Shown here: piece by piece, positions 1 to 8,186 of the stretch
How positions within the stretch are numbered: position 1 is the stretch's first letter
How the letters are laid out: each line of letters begins with the position of its first letter
Origin: Bacillota bacterium
Lineage (GTDB): Bacteria > Bacillota_I > Bacilli_A > Erysipelotrichales > Erysipelotrichaceae
DNA: 16,443 nucleotides
Direction of reading: 5' to 3'
Assembly: GCA_023426935.1 (NCBI GenBank)
Contig: JAEZBR010000014.1
Coordinates: 1 to 16,443, forward strand
Program-made: the position numbers and the translations under genes
The notes under the pieces: generated by a model
Told to the model about the DNA's origin: nothing
Seen by the model: only the letters and a program-made list of their open reading frames with translations
Databases searched by the model: none

Positions 1-45
1 CTTAAGCAGTTTGTCGATGTTCTTCTAAAATTTAACCTCAGATAG
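1..45 (+). CDS. possible C-terminal tail of an upstream gene
   Basis: Frame 1 is open from the window edge and ends with TAG at 43-45, encoding a short tail (LKQFVDVLLKFNLR). It stops directly against the terminator stem that starts at 46, which is how a rightward gene would be expected to end. Frame 2 also stops, at 26-28, so the true frame is not certain. Too little remains to identify a product. Confidence 0.25.
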   Translation, partial: LKQFVDVLLKFNLR

Positions 46-82
46 AAAACAACTTATGGTGATTACCCGTAAGTTGTTTTTT
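46..82. terminator. bidirectional intrinsic terminator
   Basis: An 11-bp perfect inverted repeat (AAAACAACTTA at 46-56, TAAGTTGTTTT at 70-80) surrounds a 13-base loop. On the + strand the right arm runs into a T tract to 82; on the - strand the complementary arm also ends in T residues. It can therefore end transcription of the gene entering from the left and of the leftward cls-212 aa pair, whose last stop is about 60 bases away. Confidence 0.8.
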
Positions 83-142
83 CCTTGTATTTAAACACCT
101 TTTATTCTTCATGCGTAATTACTATGAGAAAATTGAGTAAAA

Positions 143-781
143 TTAAATAAGAATTTCAATTTTTCGATTCACAGCATTTAATACTGCCTTGACCACACTC
201 AAACCACAGTCATCTAAATCATTGCAGCAACCTAATAACTGATTGGTATTTTTACTTTCTCTGAGTGTTACATTGACTAAAATAATATTTTTACCGCCAC
301 TGACCGAGGTAGAAATCTCGTTTAAGATAAATTGATTATTATCCGGTAACATTGAATTCAAAGCATCTAAGGTTGCTAAAGCCGCACTGCGGTTTCGACC
401 CATCTTAGACATATCGTCTTTGGCCTTCCCCGCATATTCCAATGAGCCTAAACTTAAGACAACTTTCGTTTCCGTTTCGGCTTCACTTAAATTGAGATTT
501 AACCCTTTTACTTTGATTCGATGTTTATTCGCATCTTTTTCTTCTTTTACCTGGGCTACCGAAATCATTCGATAGTCAACATTCACATTAAAATGTGCGG
601 CTAAAGCAGAAGTAACATCTCTGACGATCTGTTTAGCCTGACGTTTCGTACTAGCTAAGATATGAATCTCGGTTAATTTTCCTTCTTCGTCCCGATTAAT
701 TCGGACATCGGTAATTCCCGGTAATTCTTTTAGTAAAGCTTCCCACTTGCCATCCTCAATAACCAATTGTTTGTCTTTCAT
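143..781 (-). CDS. conserved protein of unknown function (212 aa)
   Basis: The start is supported by an AGGGG-type ribosome binding site 8 bases upstream. The protein is soluble, without signal peptide or membrane segments. The N-terminal third (about residues 15-75: LPGITDVRINRDEEGKLTEI, then ILASTKRQAKQIVRDVTSAL) resembles, from memory, a recurring unnamed domain in Clostridia and Actinobacteria with the pattern V(R)...G.I.EIHVLA..R..KQVVRDI.SAL. The C-terminal two thirds (about 85-210) look like an alternating beta/alpha domain with a conserved-looking SLG..EY.G.A segment and a paired Cys (LLGCCNDLDDCG). It lies 39 bp downstream of the cardiolipin synthase gene on the same strand, so it is probably co-transcribed with it, and the hairpin at 46-82 would end the unit. 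I cannot give a function; placement with cls may be only positional. Confidence 0.8.
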   Translation of the reverse strand: MKDKQLVIEDGKWEALLKELPGITDVRINRDEEGKLTEIHILASTKRQAKQIVRDVTSALAAHFNVNVDYRMISVAQVKEEKDANKHRIKVKGLNLNLSEAETETKVVLSLGSLEYAGKAKDDMSKMGRNRSAALATLDALNSMLPDNNQFILNEISTSVSGGKNIILVNVTLRESKNTNQLLGCCNDLDDCGLSVVKAVLNAVNRKIEILI

Positions 782-820
782 TTTCGTACCCCTGTATCTA
801 TCTTCTATTATCTTACTTAA

Positions 821-2398
821 TCACATCAATGGCGCGACAACTTTCATAACTCCGCCTAAAAGTTTTAGGTACCATTTCTCATTCTTAATACTTTCCACTG
901 TTACTATTTTACACTTTGTTAAGGTCAGTTGATAATCTTTTTCGATATCTTTGATGGCGGGAATCTTATAAAGGAAGCTGGCACATTCGAAATGATGATA
1001 CAGAGAACGGTAATCCAAATTGATGGTACCAACTACTGCTTTATCGTCATCACTGACAAAAATCTTAGCATGAACAAAACCAGGGGTGTATTCATAAATA
1101 TTAACTCCGGCTTTTAGTAAACGAGCATAATGTGTTTTTGCTAGAGCATAAGGTGCCCATTTATCAGGGATCCCCGGCAAAATAAGTTTAACTTCAACGC
1201 CTCTTTGCGCCGCAAAGCACAGTGCCGTTTCCAATTCTCCGTCAAGAATTAAATACGGTGACATGATATGTACATAGTTATTAGCCTGATTAAGAATATC
1301 CATATAGACGCTTTCCCCGACTTTTTCGTTATCTAAAGGACTATCGCCATAAGGAATCACATAGCCGCCTTGCGCCGGGATATCACTGCTTACTTTACCT
1401 AGATATGTGTCAAAGTCCGTATTTTTTACATTCAGATTCCATAACTGTAAGAACATTAAAGTAAAACTTCTGACGGCTTCACCTTCCAACATAATCGCCG
1501 TATCTTTCCAATGACCATGTTTAACTTTCTTATTGATATACTCATCAGCTAAATTTACGCCACCGGTGAACGCCACTTTCCCATCAATAACTAAGATCTT
1601 ACGGTGATCCCGATAATTGAAATAAGTTGAAACTAAGAAGGAAATCGGGGAGAAGACCTTACACTTGATTCCTAAGGCTCGTAATTTCTTGGGATAGTTA
1701 TGCGGCAAAGTCGATAGTTCACAAGTCCCGTCATACATGACGCGTACTTCCACGCCTTCCTTCGCTTTTTCAGCTAAGATTTCTAAAATCTGACCCCACA
1801 TTAATCCTTCTTCAATAATAAAGTATTCTAAGAAAATATAATGTTTCGCCTTTTTTAATTGTTTAAGCATCTCCGCAAATTTATTCTCACCTAGCGGAAA
1901 GAAAGTAATGTCGGTATTCTGATAAACCGGAAAGTTAGAAGTATGTGCTAGATAATGAGCCAGATTGCTGACGCTCGCACTATCCTTTTTTAAATTATCA
2001 TTTACCGCTTTATTTTCCGGAACATACTTCTTCGAATAATCCAGCAAGGCTTCCAAGTGTTTTTTAAAGGTTCGATGCCAAATCTCTGTCTGGGTAAATA
2101 AATATAATAAAGCTCCAAAGATCGGCATCACCATCATAATCAATAACCAAGTAATCTTGGAAGTCGCATCCATCTCGGAATTGATCAGGTATAGAACCAT
2201 GATTATTCCAAATAAAACGCTCGCGCCGTAAGTATGCGGCAACCACTTGGAGAACCAAAGAAATGCGGCCACGATAAAAAAGATCTGAACCAGCAATAGG
2301 ATAATAATCAAACCGGTCATTCCAAATAAAGCATGCATTAACCCGCTTTGACCTTTATGTAGTAAACGCATTCCGGCATTCTCGTTTTTCTCACTCAT
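821..2398 (-). CDS. cls: cardiolipin synthase (phospholipase D superfamily)
   Basis: Membrane enzyme that condenses two phosphatidylglycerols to cardiolipin and glycerol. At 525 residues it has the usual bacterial Cls architecture. Hydrophobic segments lie near residues 25-48, 58-73 and 82-101 (the PLDc_N region). Two PLD catalytic domains follow, each with an HxKxxxxD motif: H265-K267-D272 (HRKILVID) with a GG that follows, and H443-K445-D450 (HAKIFVSD) followed by GTINLDYRS. Both motifs are intact, so the enzyme should be active. The start has a GAGGT ribosome binding site about 7 bases upstream. It is the first gene of a leftward pair with the 212-residue protein, diverging from the PTS regulator across 150 bp. 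The closest alternative would be another two-HKD PLD-type phospholipid synthase; the N-terminal membrane segments argue for Cls. Confidence 0.95.
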   Translation of the reverse strand: MSEKNENAGMRLLHKGQSGLMHALFGMTGLIIILLLVQIFFIVAAFLWFSKWLPHTYGASVLFGIIMVLYLINSEMDATSKITWLLIMMVMPIFGALLYLFTQTEIWHRTFKKHLEALLDYSKKYVPENKAVNDNLKKDSASVSNLAHYLAHTSNFPVYQNTDITFFPLGENKFAEMLKQLKKAKHYIFLEYFIIEEGLMWGQILEILAEKAKEGVEVRVMYDGTCELSTLPHNYPKKLRALGIKCKVFSPISFLVSTYFNYRDHRKILVIDGKVAFTGGVNLADEYINKKVKHGHWKDTAIMLEGEAVRSFTLMFLQLWNLNVKNTDFDTYLGKVSSDIPAQGGYVIPYGDSPLDNEKVGESVYMDILNQANNYVHIMSPYLILDGELETALCFAAQRGVEVKLILPGIPDKWAPYALAKTHYARLLKAGVNIYEYTPGFVHAKIFVSDDDKAVVGTINLDYRSLYHHFECASFLYKIPAIKDIEKDYQLTLTKCKIVTVESIKNEKWYLKLLGGVMKVVAPLM

Positions 2399-2496
2399 TT
2401 TGTTTACCTCATTTCTACCGATATCATCTATTTTATTTCAAAATTTGGCAAGTAAAATATCGCTATACTAATTATTGCCGAAGGGGCGGAGACGAA

Positions 2497-2530
2497 TTGA
2501 CATAGATAAATAAAGGCAAAGCTCTATAAT
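2497..2530 (+). promoter_or_regulatory. tentative promoter for the PTS operon
   Basis: In the divergent cls/PTS-regulator region a perfect TTGACA (2497-2502) and a perfect TATAAT (2525-2530) are present, but they are 22 bases apart instead of about 17. Either the -10 works with an activator or a weaker -35, or one box is coincidental. The TATAAT is only 18 bases from the ATG, giving a very short leader with a poor AAAGG site. PRD regulators often drive activator-dependent promoters, so a poor spacer is not unexpected. Confidence 0.35.
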
Positions 2531-2548
2531 TTAGGTAGAAAGGTCAAT

Positions 2549-4507
2549 ATGAAAAAGACCCTAAGCCCTAGACAAAAGAAAATAATTCTGACTCTGAACG
2601 CTCAGAGTGATTTTATGACTTTGGGACAGCTAGAAAACAATTTGTCGATCAGTGAGCGAACTTTACGTAACGATCTCAAGGCCGTTACGGATTATCTAGC
2701 CTCTTATGACCTTTTACTGGAACATAAAATCAATTTAGGACTCAAGTTGGTCGCTAAAGATCCATGTCAATTGGCAAATTTGATTTCGGACTTAGAAGCT
2801 CTTGAACCTAATAATTATTCGTTAAAACAACGAGTTCTGTTTATGAGTTTATATCTCTTAGCGAATGGTGAATCGACTTATGAACACTTGGCGGAAAAGT
2901 TGCAGGCAAGTAAACAAACGATTGTTTCCGACTTCTCTTATGTTATTTCCTGCTTGGAAGCCGATAAAATTCGGATTAATAAAATTCAGGGAAAAGGTTT
3001 AGCACTCGAAGGTAAAGAAATTAATATCCGCAATAAGTTTGAAAAACTGATCAGCGAAAATCCTGATCACGATGTAATGAAGCTAGTCAGCAAGGAATTA
3101 CAGTTTATCGATTATCAATCTAAGGTCAATTACTTGATTAAGCAGATTGAGGAACATTCTCATGTTCATTTTGCCCAAGACACCGATTTGGCTTTCAATC
3201 TTGAGTTTACCCTTTATCGTTATCAGCACCAACATTTCCTAGCCAAAGATTCCGAAAAAAACTTCAATTATTCCGATGATACCAAGAATAAAGAATTATT
3301 CACTTTACTAAGCAATTACGCACCTAATATCACCGAAGGAAAATATCTGATGCATTTCTTCGTCAATGCCCGTCTCGCAAACCAAACCGATCTGACCGGA
3401 TATGAGAATCCTCAAGCCAGGAAATTAGCCGAGTTCTTATTCAAGAAACTTCGGCAATTACAATCCACCAGTCAGTTGCAGGACGATAAATTTATCAATG
3501 GTCTTACCCAACATCTCAACGCGGCAATCTATCGCTGCAGTCATCATATTCAAATCGAGAATGTCTTATTAAATCAAATTATGAATAGTATTCCTTTAAT
3601 CTATGAATTTACCAAAACTCAGTTATCCCTCTGGGAAAAAGAACATAATCTGGAATTCAGTAATAATGAGATTGCTTACATCGCCATGTATATTGCCTCG
3701 GCTTATGAATCGAGTCTACAAAAAGCAACTACTTTAAAAGTATTACTGCGCTGTACTTTCGGAATCACGACTTCCGCAATTTTAAAGTCCCGAATCTTCG
3801 CGGTCATTCCCGAATGTCGCTTAGTCGGCCCTTTCGATATGCGCCAGACCGAAGAATACTTAAGTAAACATCATGCCGACTTAATTATTTCCACCGCCAG
3901 TTATACCCATGATTCGATTCCCGTCATCGTCGTCAATCCCCTTTTATACCAAGATGACATCGACGATATAAAGAATCGCATTACCCAATTATCCTATGAC
4001 AAAATGTGTACCCACTTCATCGACTCTTATGCCAAAATTCCGGTCGATAAGAAAGAAAAGAAAAATTATCAAATCTCCGATTTAGTTCAGGCGGAAGATA
4101 TTCAGATCGTTAACGAGGTAGAGGATTGGGAAGAAGCTATCAGATTAGCCAGTAAACCTTTAATCAAGAAGAAAGCAATCGAACCGCGCTATCTTTCCAA
4201 GATGATTGAAGCCGTTCATCAATTCGGTACTTATATGGTCTTAGTTGAAGGCACGGCCTTCGTCCATGCCGGTCCCGAAGACGGAATCAATTACAACTGC
4301 ACCGCTATCTTAGTGGTAAAGAAACCGTTTAAATTCGGGATCCGAAATCCTAAAGTCGTATCTAATATCGTAATCATCGGAATCAAAGATAAGAAAGAGA
4401 ATTCCTTATTAAATCTGGTTTATATTTTCGAAAAGAAGGAAAATCGTCAGATCCTCGCAAAAGAAAATATCGATCTTAAAACAATTGAACATCTAAGGGA
4501 GGATTAA
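2549..4507 (+). CDS. PRD-containing transcriptional regulator with EIIB-like and EIIA domains
   Basis: A 652-residue MtlR/LicR-type activator that senses PTS phosphorylation state. Domains in order: HTH about 8-60 (SISERTLRNDLKAV), second HTH about 93-150 (ASKQTIVSDFSYV), PRD1 about 185-285, PRD2 about 290-395 (H322..R329, then H332/H333, and NNEIAYIAMYIASAYE), EIIB-like about 396-485 with candidate phospho-Cys402 (LLRCTFGITTS), and EIIA type 2 about 515-650 with His573 (AFVHAGPEDGI). The second His found in active EIIA proteins of this class (present in the neighbouring EIIA as DKHSHME) is missing here (DKKENSL), so this EIIA domain may accept or sense phosphate rather than pass it on; that is inference. 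It heads the operon, and only 3 bases separate it from the free-standing EIIA gene. Family membership is certain; the inducing substrate is not known. Confidence 0.93.
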   Translation: MKKTLSPRQKKIILTLNAQSDFMTLGQLENNLSISERTLRNDLKAVTDYLASYDLLLEHKINLGLKLVAKDPCQLANLISDLEALEPNNYSLKQRVLFMSLYLLANGESTYEHLAEKLQASKQTIVSDFSYVISCLEADKIRINKIQGKGLALEGKEINIRNKFEKLISENPDHDVMKLVSKELQFIDYQSKVNYLIKQIEEHSHVHFAQDTDLAFNLEFTLYRYQHQHFLAKDSEKNFNYSDDTKNKELFTLLSNYAPNITEGKYLMHFFVNARLANQTDLTGYENPQARKLAEFLFKKLRQLQSTSQLQDDKFINGLTQHLNAAIYRCSHHIQIENVLLNQIMNSIPLIYEFTKTQLSLWEKEHNLEFSNNEIAYIAMYIASAYESSLQKATTLKVLLRCTFGITTSAILKSRIFAVIPECRLVGPFDMRQTEEYLSKHHADLIISTASYTHDSIPVIVVNPLLYQDDIDDIKNRITQLSYDKMCTHFIDSYAKIPVDKKEKKNYQISDLVQAEDIQIVNEVEDWEEAIRLASKPLIKKKAIEPRYLSKMIEAVHQFGTYMVLVEGTAFVHAGPEDGINYNCTAILVVKKPFKFGIRNPKVVSNIVIIGIKDKKENSLLNLVYIFEKKENRQILAKENIDLKTIEHLRED

Positions 4508-4510
4508 AAA

Positions 4511-4939
4511 ATGGAAACGATCGCATTAAACAACATCCGGTGTAAAGTCAGGGTTAAGGATTGGCAGGATTCAATTAAGCAAGTTGGCGAATTATTAGTC
4601 GTTAATCAAACAATTACGGAAGATTATATTACCGCCATGATTGATTCGGTTAATACTTATGGACCTTATATGGTTCTAATGCCTGGCTTCGCCTTAGTCC
4701 ATGCCGCTCCTTCAAAAGCCGTTAAGAAGAACGGCCTAGCGCTGATCACCTTGAAAAATCCAGTGAACTTCGGCTGTAACAATGATCCGGTAAAAGTCGT
4801 CATGTGTCTAGCTTGTGTCGATAAACATTCACACATGGAAACGATTCAAAAAGTCGGCCGGAAGTTAATGAGTGACGGGATCATCGAAAAATTAACTAAA
4901 TGTAAGAACGAAGAAGAAATCTATCAGTTGATCAATTAG
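4511..4939 (+). CDS. ulaC: PTS EIIA component, ascorbate/mannitol-fructose type
   Basis: Cytoplasmic phosphocarrier that takes phosphate from HPr and gives it to EIIB. At 142 residues it has the normal length for a single EIIA type-2 domain. The active site is GPYMVLMPGFALVHAAP, with His64 as the expected phosphorylation site; a second conserved His lies in DKHSHME (His106/His108). The canonical PHARPE after the active His is changed to VHAAPS, a mild divergence also seen in the EIIA domain of the preceding regulator (VHAGPE). The start is preceded by AGGGAGG, inside the last codons of the regulator gene, so the two are translationally close. Similarity to the UlaC/SgaA group is inferred from the paired UlaA-type EIIC. 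Confidence 0.9.
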   Translation: METIALNNIRCKVRVKDWQDSIKQVGELLVVNQTITEDYITAMIDSVNTYGPYMVLMPGFALVHAAPSKAVKKNGLALITLKNPVNFGCNNDPVKVVMCLACVDKHSHMETIQKVGRKLMSDGIIEKLTKCKNEEEIYQLIN

Positions 4940-4977
4940 GTTACTAGCGATTCAATCGCTTAACAATATTTGGGGAA

Positions 4978-4992
4978 AGGAGGGACAATACG
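4978..4992 (+). promoter_or_regulatory. ribosome binding site fixing a non-canonical EIIB start
   Basis: A near-perfect AAAGGAGGG (core AGGAGG 4978-4983) lies 6 bases before ACG at 4990 and 12 bases before ATT at 4996, both in the EIIB frame. No ATG, GTG or TTG occurs in this frame between the stop TAG at 4945-4947 and ATG 5044, which is 60 bases from the site and too far to use it. Confidence 0.7.
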
Positions 4993-5280
4993 GCAATTCC
5001 AAAAATACAGACAGTTTGTGGTTTTGGGTGCGGATCTTCATTAATGCTCAAGATGAAGATTGACGACATCTTAAAAAAGCACCAACTGCAAGCCGAGACA
5101 TTCTGCGGCGACGTAGGGACTTGTACTTCGAATCAGTGTGATGCGATCTTTATATCCAAGGATTTGGGCGAACGGATTAAAGATCGGGCTAAAGTCCCCG
5201 TAATCATTATCGATAATTTTATGAATAATCAGGAAGTGGAAACCAAGTTGCTTGGTTACTTCCAAACATTGAGCAAATAA
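4990..5280 (+). CDS. ulaB: PTS EIIB component, ascorbate type (rare start codon)
   Basis: Small cytoplasmic phosphocarrier between EIIA and the EIIC membrane channel. Read from 4990 it is 96 residues, close to the family norm, and contains the defining N-terminal loop VCGFGCGSSLMLKMK with the phosphorylatable Cys at about residue 10 (codon 5017-5019). Further on come FCGDVGTCTSNQCD and a C-terminal PVIIIDNFMN. The first ATG in frame (5044) would give 78 residues without the cysteine and cannot be the functional start. ACG at 4990 has ideal spacing from AGGAGG; ATT at 4996 is a known rare initiator but sits further away. It lies between EIIA and EIIC, with 17 bases to EIIC. Either this gene uses a rare start, or the assembly or strain carries ATG changed to ACG. 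Confidence 0.85.
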   Translation, partial: TAIPKIQTVCGFGCGSSLMLKMKIDDILKKHQLQAETFCGDVGTCTSNQCDAIFISKDLGERIKDRAKVPVIIIDNFMNNQEVETKLLGYFQTLSK

Positions 5281-5297
5281 ACAAGGAGGAATAATTT

Positions 5298-6578
5298 GTG
5301 GGAGTACTGAATTTTATCATTAATGAGATCTTTGGTCAGGGTGCGATCTTCTTATCGCTGATCGCTTTGATCGGTCTCTTATTGCAGAAAAAACCGTTTA
5401 CCGAAGTCATTCGTGGCACTATGATGACCGCGATCGGCTTCTTCGTCTTGAATACCGGTACCGGACTAATCACCGGTAATTCGATTAATGGTCTTGCCCA
5501 GGCCTTTAATACGATGATGCCTCAGGCTATTGAAAGCACGACCGTCGATATTGGTGGTACTTACGGCACCGAAATCGGTATCGTAATGTTACTAGCCTTC
5601 GCTATTAACTTACTGTTTGCCCGTTTCACCAAGTGGAAGAGTGTTTTCTTAACCGGTCATATGTTATATTGGTTCCCGTTTGTCTTCATTGCAGCAGGCG
5701 TTGATGCCGGCTTATCCGGAACCAAACTAATCGTTTTAGCCACCATCTTCACGGCTACTTATATGTGCACCGCTCCGAATTTAATGAAACCGTTAGTCAA
5801 GAAAGTTACCGGCGATGATTCCTTCACCATCGGTCACCCGACCACGATTCTTTCATTGATCTCGGCTTTCTTAGCTAAGCATTTAGGTAACGAAAAGAAA
5901 TCGACAGAAGATTTAAAGTTCCCGAAATCGCTTGGTTTCTTAAGAGAAGTTTCGATCACCGGTTCTTTAGTTATTTGCTTAACTTATATCGTTATGGCAA
6001 TTGTTCTCTCGGTTAACGGTTTTAATCCCGGCGAAGTTTGGGGTTATGCCGGCGGTAAGACCGGAATCTTCACTTATATCTTTACGCATTCAATTTACTT
6101 CGGCGTTGGCGTTACGGTTATGTTATTAGGCGTCAGAATGTTGATTGCCGAAATCGTTCCGGCTTTCAAAGGAATTGCCGAAAAAGTCGTTCCGGGTGCG
6201 ATCCCCGCTTTGGATTGCCCAGTTATCTTCGGTTATGCTCCGAATGCTTTAACTCTAGGTTTCATCGTTGCGATGATCACCTCGACGATTTCGATCATTA
6301 TTGTCAATGCGATGGGAATCTTCCCAACGGTTATCATTCCGCTGACCTTCACCTGCTTCTTTGAGATTGGATGTGCCAGTATCGTTGGTAATGCGTATGG
6401 CGGAGTCAGAGGCTGTATTATTGGCGCCGCTGTTTCCGGAATCGTTATGGTTCTCTTAGTTGGCTTCGGATCTTATTTCTTTAACAATACGATCCAATCC
6501 TGGATGTTAGTCTATGGCGGTCAGGACTTCTCCTTATGGGGAATCATCGAAGGTCTGATTGCTCGTTTAATTGCCTGA
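5298..6578 (+). CDS. ulaA: PTS ascorbate-type EIIC permease
   Basis: Integral membrane channel that moves the sugar (acid) inward for phosphorylation by EIIB. At 426 residues it is a little shorter than E. coli UlaA. It is strongly hydrophobic throughout, with about ten membrane segments and the typical start FIINEIFGQGAIFLSLIALIGLLLQKK. Conserved-looking stretches include GTMMTAIGFFVLNTGTGLI and a GHMLYWFPFVFIAAGVDAGL segment. The GTG start is preceded by AAGGAGG at a good distance. It is the last gene of the PTS operon, followed 13 bases after its stop by a strong terminator. UlaA/SgaT-family permeases also serve substrates other than ascorbate, and no ulaG/ulaD-type catabolic gene lies here, so the symbol marks family only. 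Confidence 0.93.
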   Translation: MGVLNFIINEIFGQGAIFLSLIALIGLLLQKKPFTEVIRGTMMTAIGFFVLNTGTGLITGNSINGLAQAFNTMMPQAIESTTVDIGGTYGTEIGIVMLLAFAINLLFARFTKWKSVFLTGHMLYWFPFVFIAAGVDAGLSGTKLIVLATIFTATYMCTAPNLMKPLVKKVTGDDSFTIGHPTTILSLISAFLAKHLGNEKKSTEDLKFPKSLGFLREVSITGSLVICLTYIVMAIVLSVNGFNPGEVWGYAGGKTGIFTYIFTHSIYFGVGVTVMLLGVRMLIAEIVPAFKGIAEKVVPGAIPALDCPVIFGYAPNALTLGFIVAMITSTISIIIVNAMGIFPTVIIPLTFTCFFEIGCASIVGNAYGGVRGCIIGAAVSGIVMVLLVGFGSYFFNNTIQSWMLVYGGQDFSLWGIIEGLIARLIA

Positions 6579-6590
6579 TAGATTTTTCTA

Positions 6591-6620
6591 CTCCCGAGGT
6601 CATAAGCCTTGGGAGTTTTT
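6591..6620 (+). terminator. intrinsic terminator of the PTS operon
   Basis: A 9-bp stem (CTCCCGAGG 6591-6599 with CCTTGGGAG 6607-6615, one G-T pair) has a 7-base loop and is followed by TTTTT at 6616-6620. It ends the rightward PTS transcript. The stop codon of the convergent broken regulator (6619-6621) falls inside this T tract. Confidence 0.9.
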
Positions 6621-8060
6621 ATTTGCCTTGTTTTCTTATCTCCCAATAACCAAACCGTTTACCACCCTTACGTACGATTAATCCCTTTTCTTTTAATGAA
6701 TTAATAATTCTCTGAACTGTTCTTCTGTTTAAAGAGAGCACCTTAGCAATTTCATTTGTTGTTATATAACCGTACTCGTTTATCAGTTTTAAAACAATGA
6801 TTTTTATTGTGACATTCTTTGTGACTCTCTTTGTGGCATTATTTGAACTATTAGCTATAAAATGGCTTGAATCGTCACTTTCATAGCTATTTGCAAGTTT
6901 ATTTTCTATTTTCATTGTGACATCCTTAGCGACATTTCGTTGATTAATAGATTTTGGAGCTTCATGTGCGAAAAACTCGATTTTTATATCATTTCCCTTA
7001 ACAGTATACAGAGGTTTTAATACATCATACTCTTTGCAAACTTCACATATTTTTTGAATGCCCCGCCCCACGCTTCAACATATCCGGCGCGAAAAAAAGT
7101 ATTTGCGATATCTGGATTGTATGGTCTCGACTTATGTTGTTCCATCAAATATTCAATAGTCCATTCACGTGGAAAAACACAACTATTACTGATATACAAT
7201 TTGTGATCTTCGATCCTTATCTGAATCGGAACACTGTCGGCGTAATTATTATGGATTAACGCATTATAGATTGCTTCACGTATTGCTTCCCTGGGAAACG
7301 GATAGGTTTCAATTCTAATATCCTTTTCATAAGTAATGGTAGATTTTAGATATTTTAAATAGATTAGGTCAATTACCTTATCCGCTATTTGTATTAATGA
7401 TCCATGTAATTCATCCTGATACTGCAGGTCCGAGCCCTCGCCAAACTTTCCGATTTTTACGTAACAACCGGTGATCATTCGCTCTGGATTTGAATAAAAC
7501 AATAAGACGGCCGCCCGTTTGAGCTTACCGGCTACGATTAATCCCAATTTATTTAGTAATTCTTCATTTGAAATTGTCAGATCTTTAGCTGACATTCGAT
7601 TGCTACGAATCGCTTCCCGGCGGAAAATATTAAAACTTTCTTGGTCTAAATCTTTCGTATTAACACCATCTACAGCAACGGCATCCCATTTGACACCGGT
7701 TTTTTGAATAAGAAATTCCGTTAAGACCGAACCGCGTAACTGCTGTTTAGTACTACCGGAACGATAGTGATATTCTCCTTTGTAACTAATCGGAAAAATA
7801 CTTGGACTGATAATGATCTCAAGATACTTCTTTCCCTCTTTGACCCGCAGATTGACTTCAGCAATGATTCCCATGGTGTCCATGATCTTGTTAGGAATAT
7901 CTTCCAGTAATTTTTTACTGTTATCTAACCCGATAACTTTTCCGCGGTCATTAATTCCCAAATAGATCTTTCCGCCTTGGGCATTTGCGAATGCGCATAT
8001 CCATTTCAGATATTCATCCCGCCAAGTCTCTTTAAATTCAATTGCTTGATTTTCAATCAT
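6619..8060 (-). pseudogene. AlbA_2/Schlafen-type ATP-binding regulator, frameshifted
   Basis: Two overlapping reading frames (7017-8060 and 6619-7071) make one protein of about 480 residues. The first holds an AlbA_2 putative DNA-binding domain (about 4-120: AIEFKETWRDEYLKWICAFA, GGKIYLGINDRGKVIGL, YHYRSGSTKQ) and a HATPase_c_4 region (about 250-332: REAIREAIYNALIHNNY, then FFRAGYVEAWG). The second resumes exactly there with GRGIQKICEVCKEY, then a linker with two VAKDVTMKI/VTKNVTIKI repeats and a C-terminal winged HTH (TTNEIAKVLSLNRRTVQRII). The family normally reads EAWGRGIQKI, so the shift lies at the G run 7061-7069; one missing G restores the frame. GAGGT precedes the ATG. As it stands the product loses its C-terminal HTH. 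It could be a recent mutation, a sequencing error, or a phase-variable switch. Family proteins act as transcription regulators, often in accessory DNA. Confidence 0.88.
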
Positions 8061-8126
8061 CTAAATACCTCATAATCTATATACGTTAATCATGTATCTT
8101 TTCCTAGACATAACTTGCTAGATCTC

Positions 8127-8164
8127 AAAAATGAGCAAGAAGCGTCAGCTTCTCACTCATTTTT
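8127..8164. terminator. intrinsic terminator, symmetrical
   Basis: AAAAATGAG (8127-8135) pairs with CTCATTTTT (8156-8164), and inside it AGAAGC (8138-8143) pairs with GCTTCT (8148-8153) around a GTCA loop, with a 2x2 internal loop. It stands 23 bases after the stop of the leftward oxidoreductase gene and ahead of the broken AlbA_2 gene on the same strand, so the two are separate transcription units. The A/T arms make it work in either direction. Confidence 0.9.
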
Positions 8165-8186
8165 AAATCCTTAATTAATCAGATTA

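Noticed and set aside
5071..5265. Leftward reading frame opposite EIIB
   Set aside because: Shadow frame of a well-supported gene.
5044..5280. EIIB starting at ATG 5044
   Set aside because: It would lack the phospho-cysteine loop and has no ribosome binding site at the right distance.
6619..7071. Independent HTH gene starting at GTG 7071
   Set aside because: Its first residues complete the EAWGRGIQKI motif of the upstream frame, so it is the second half of a frameshifted gene.
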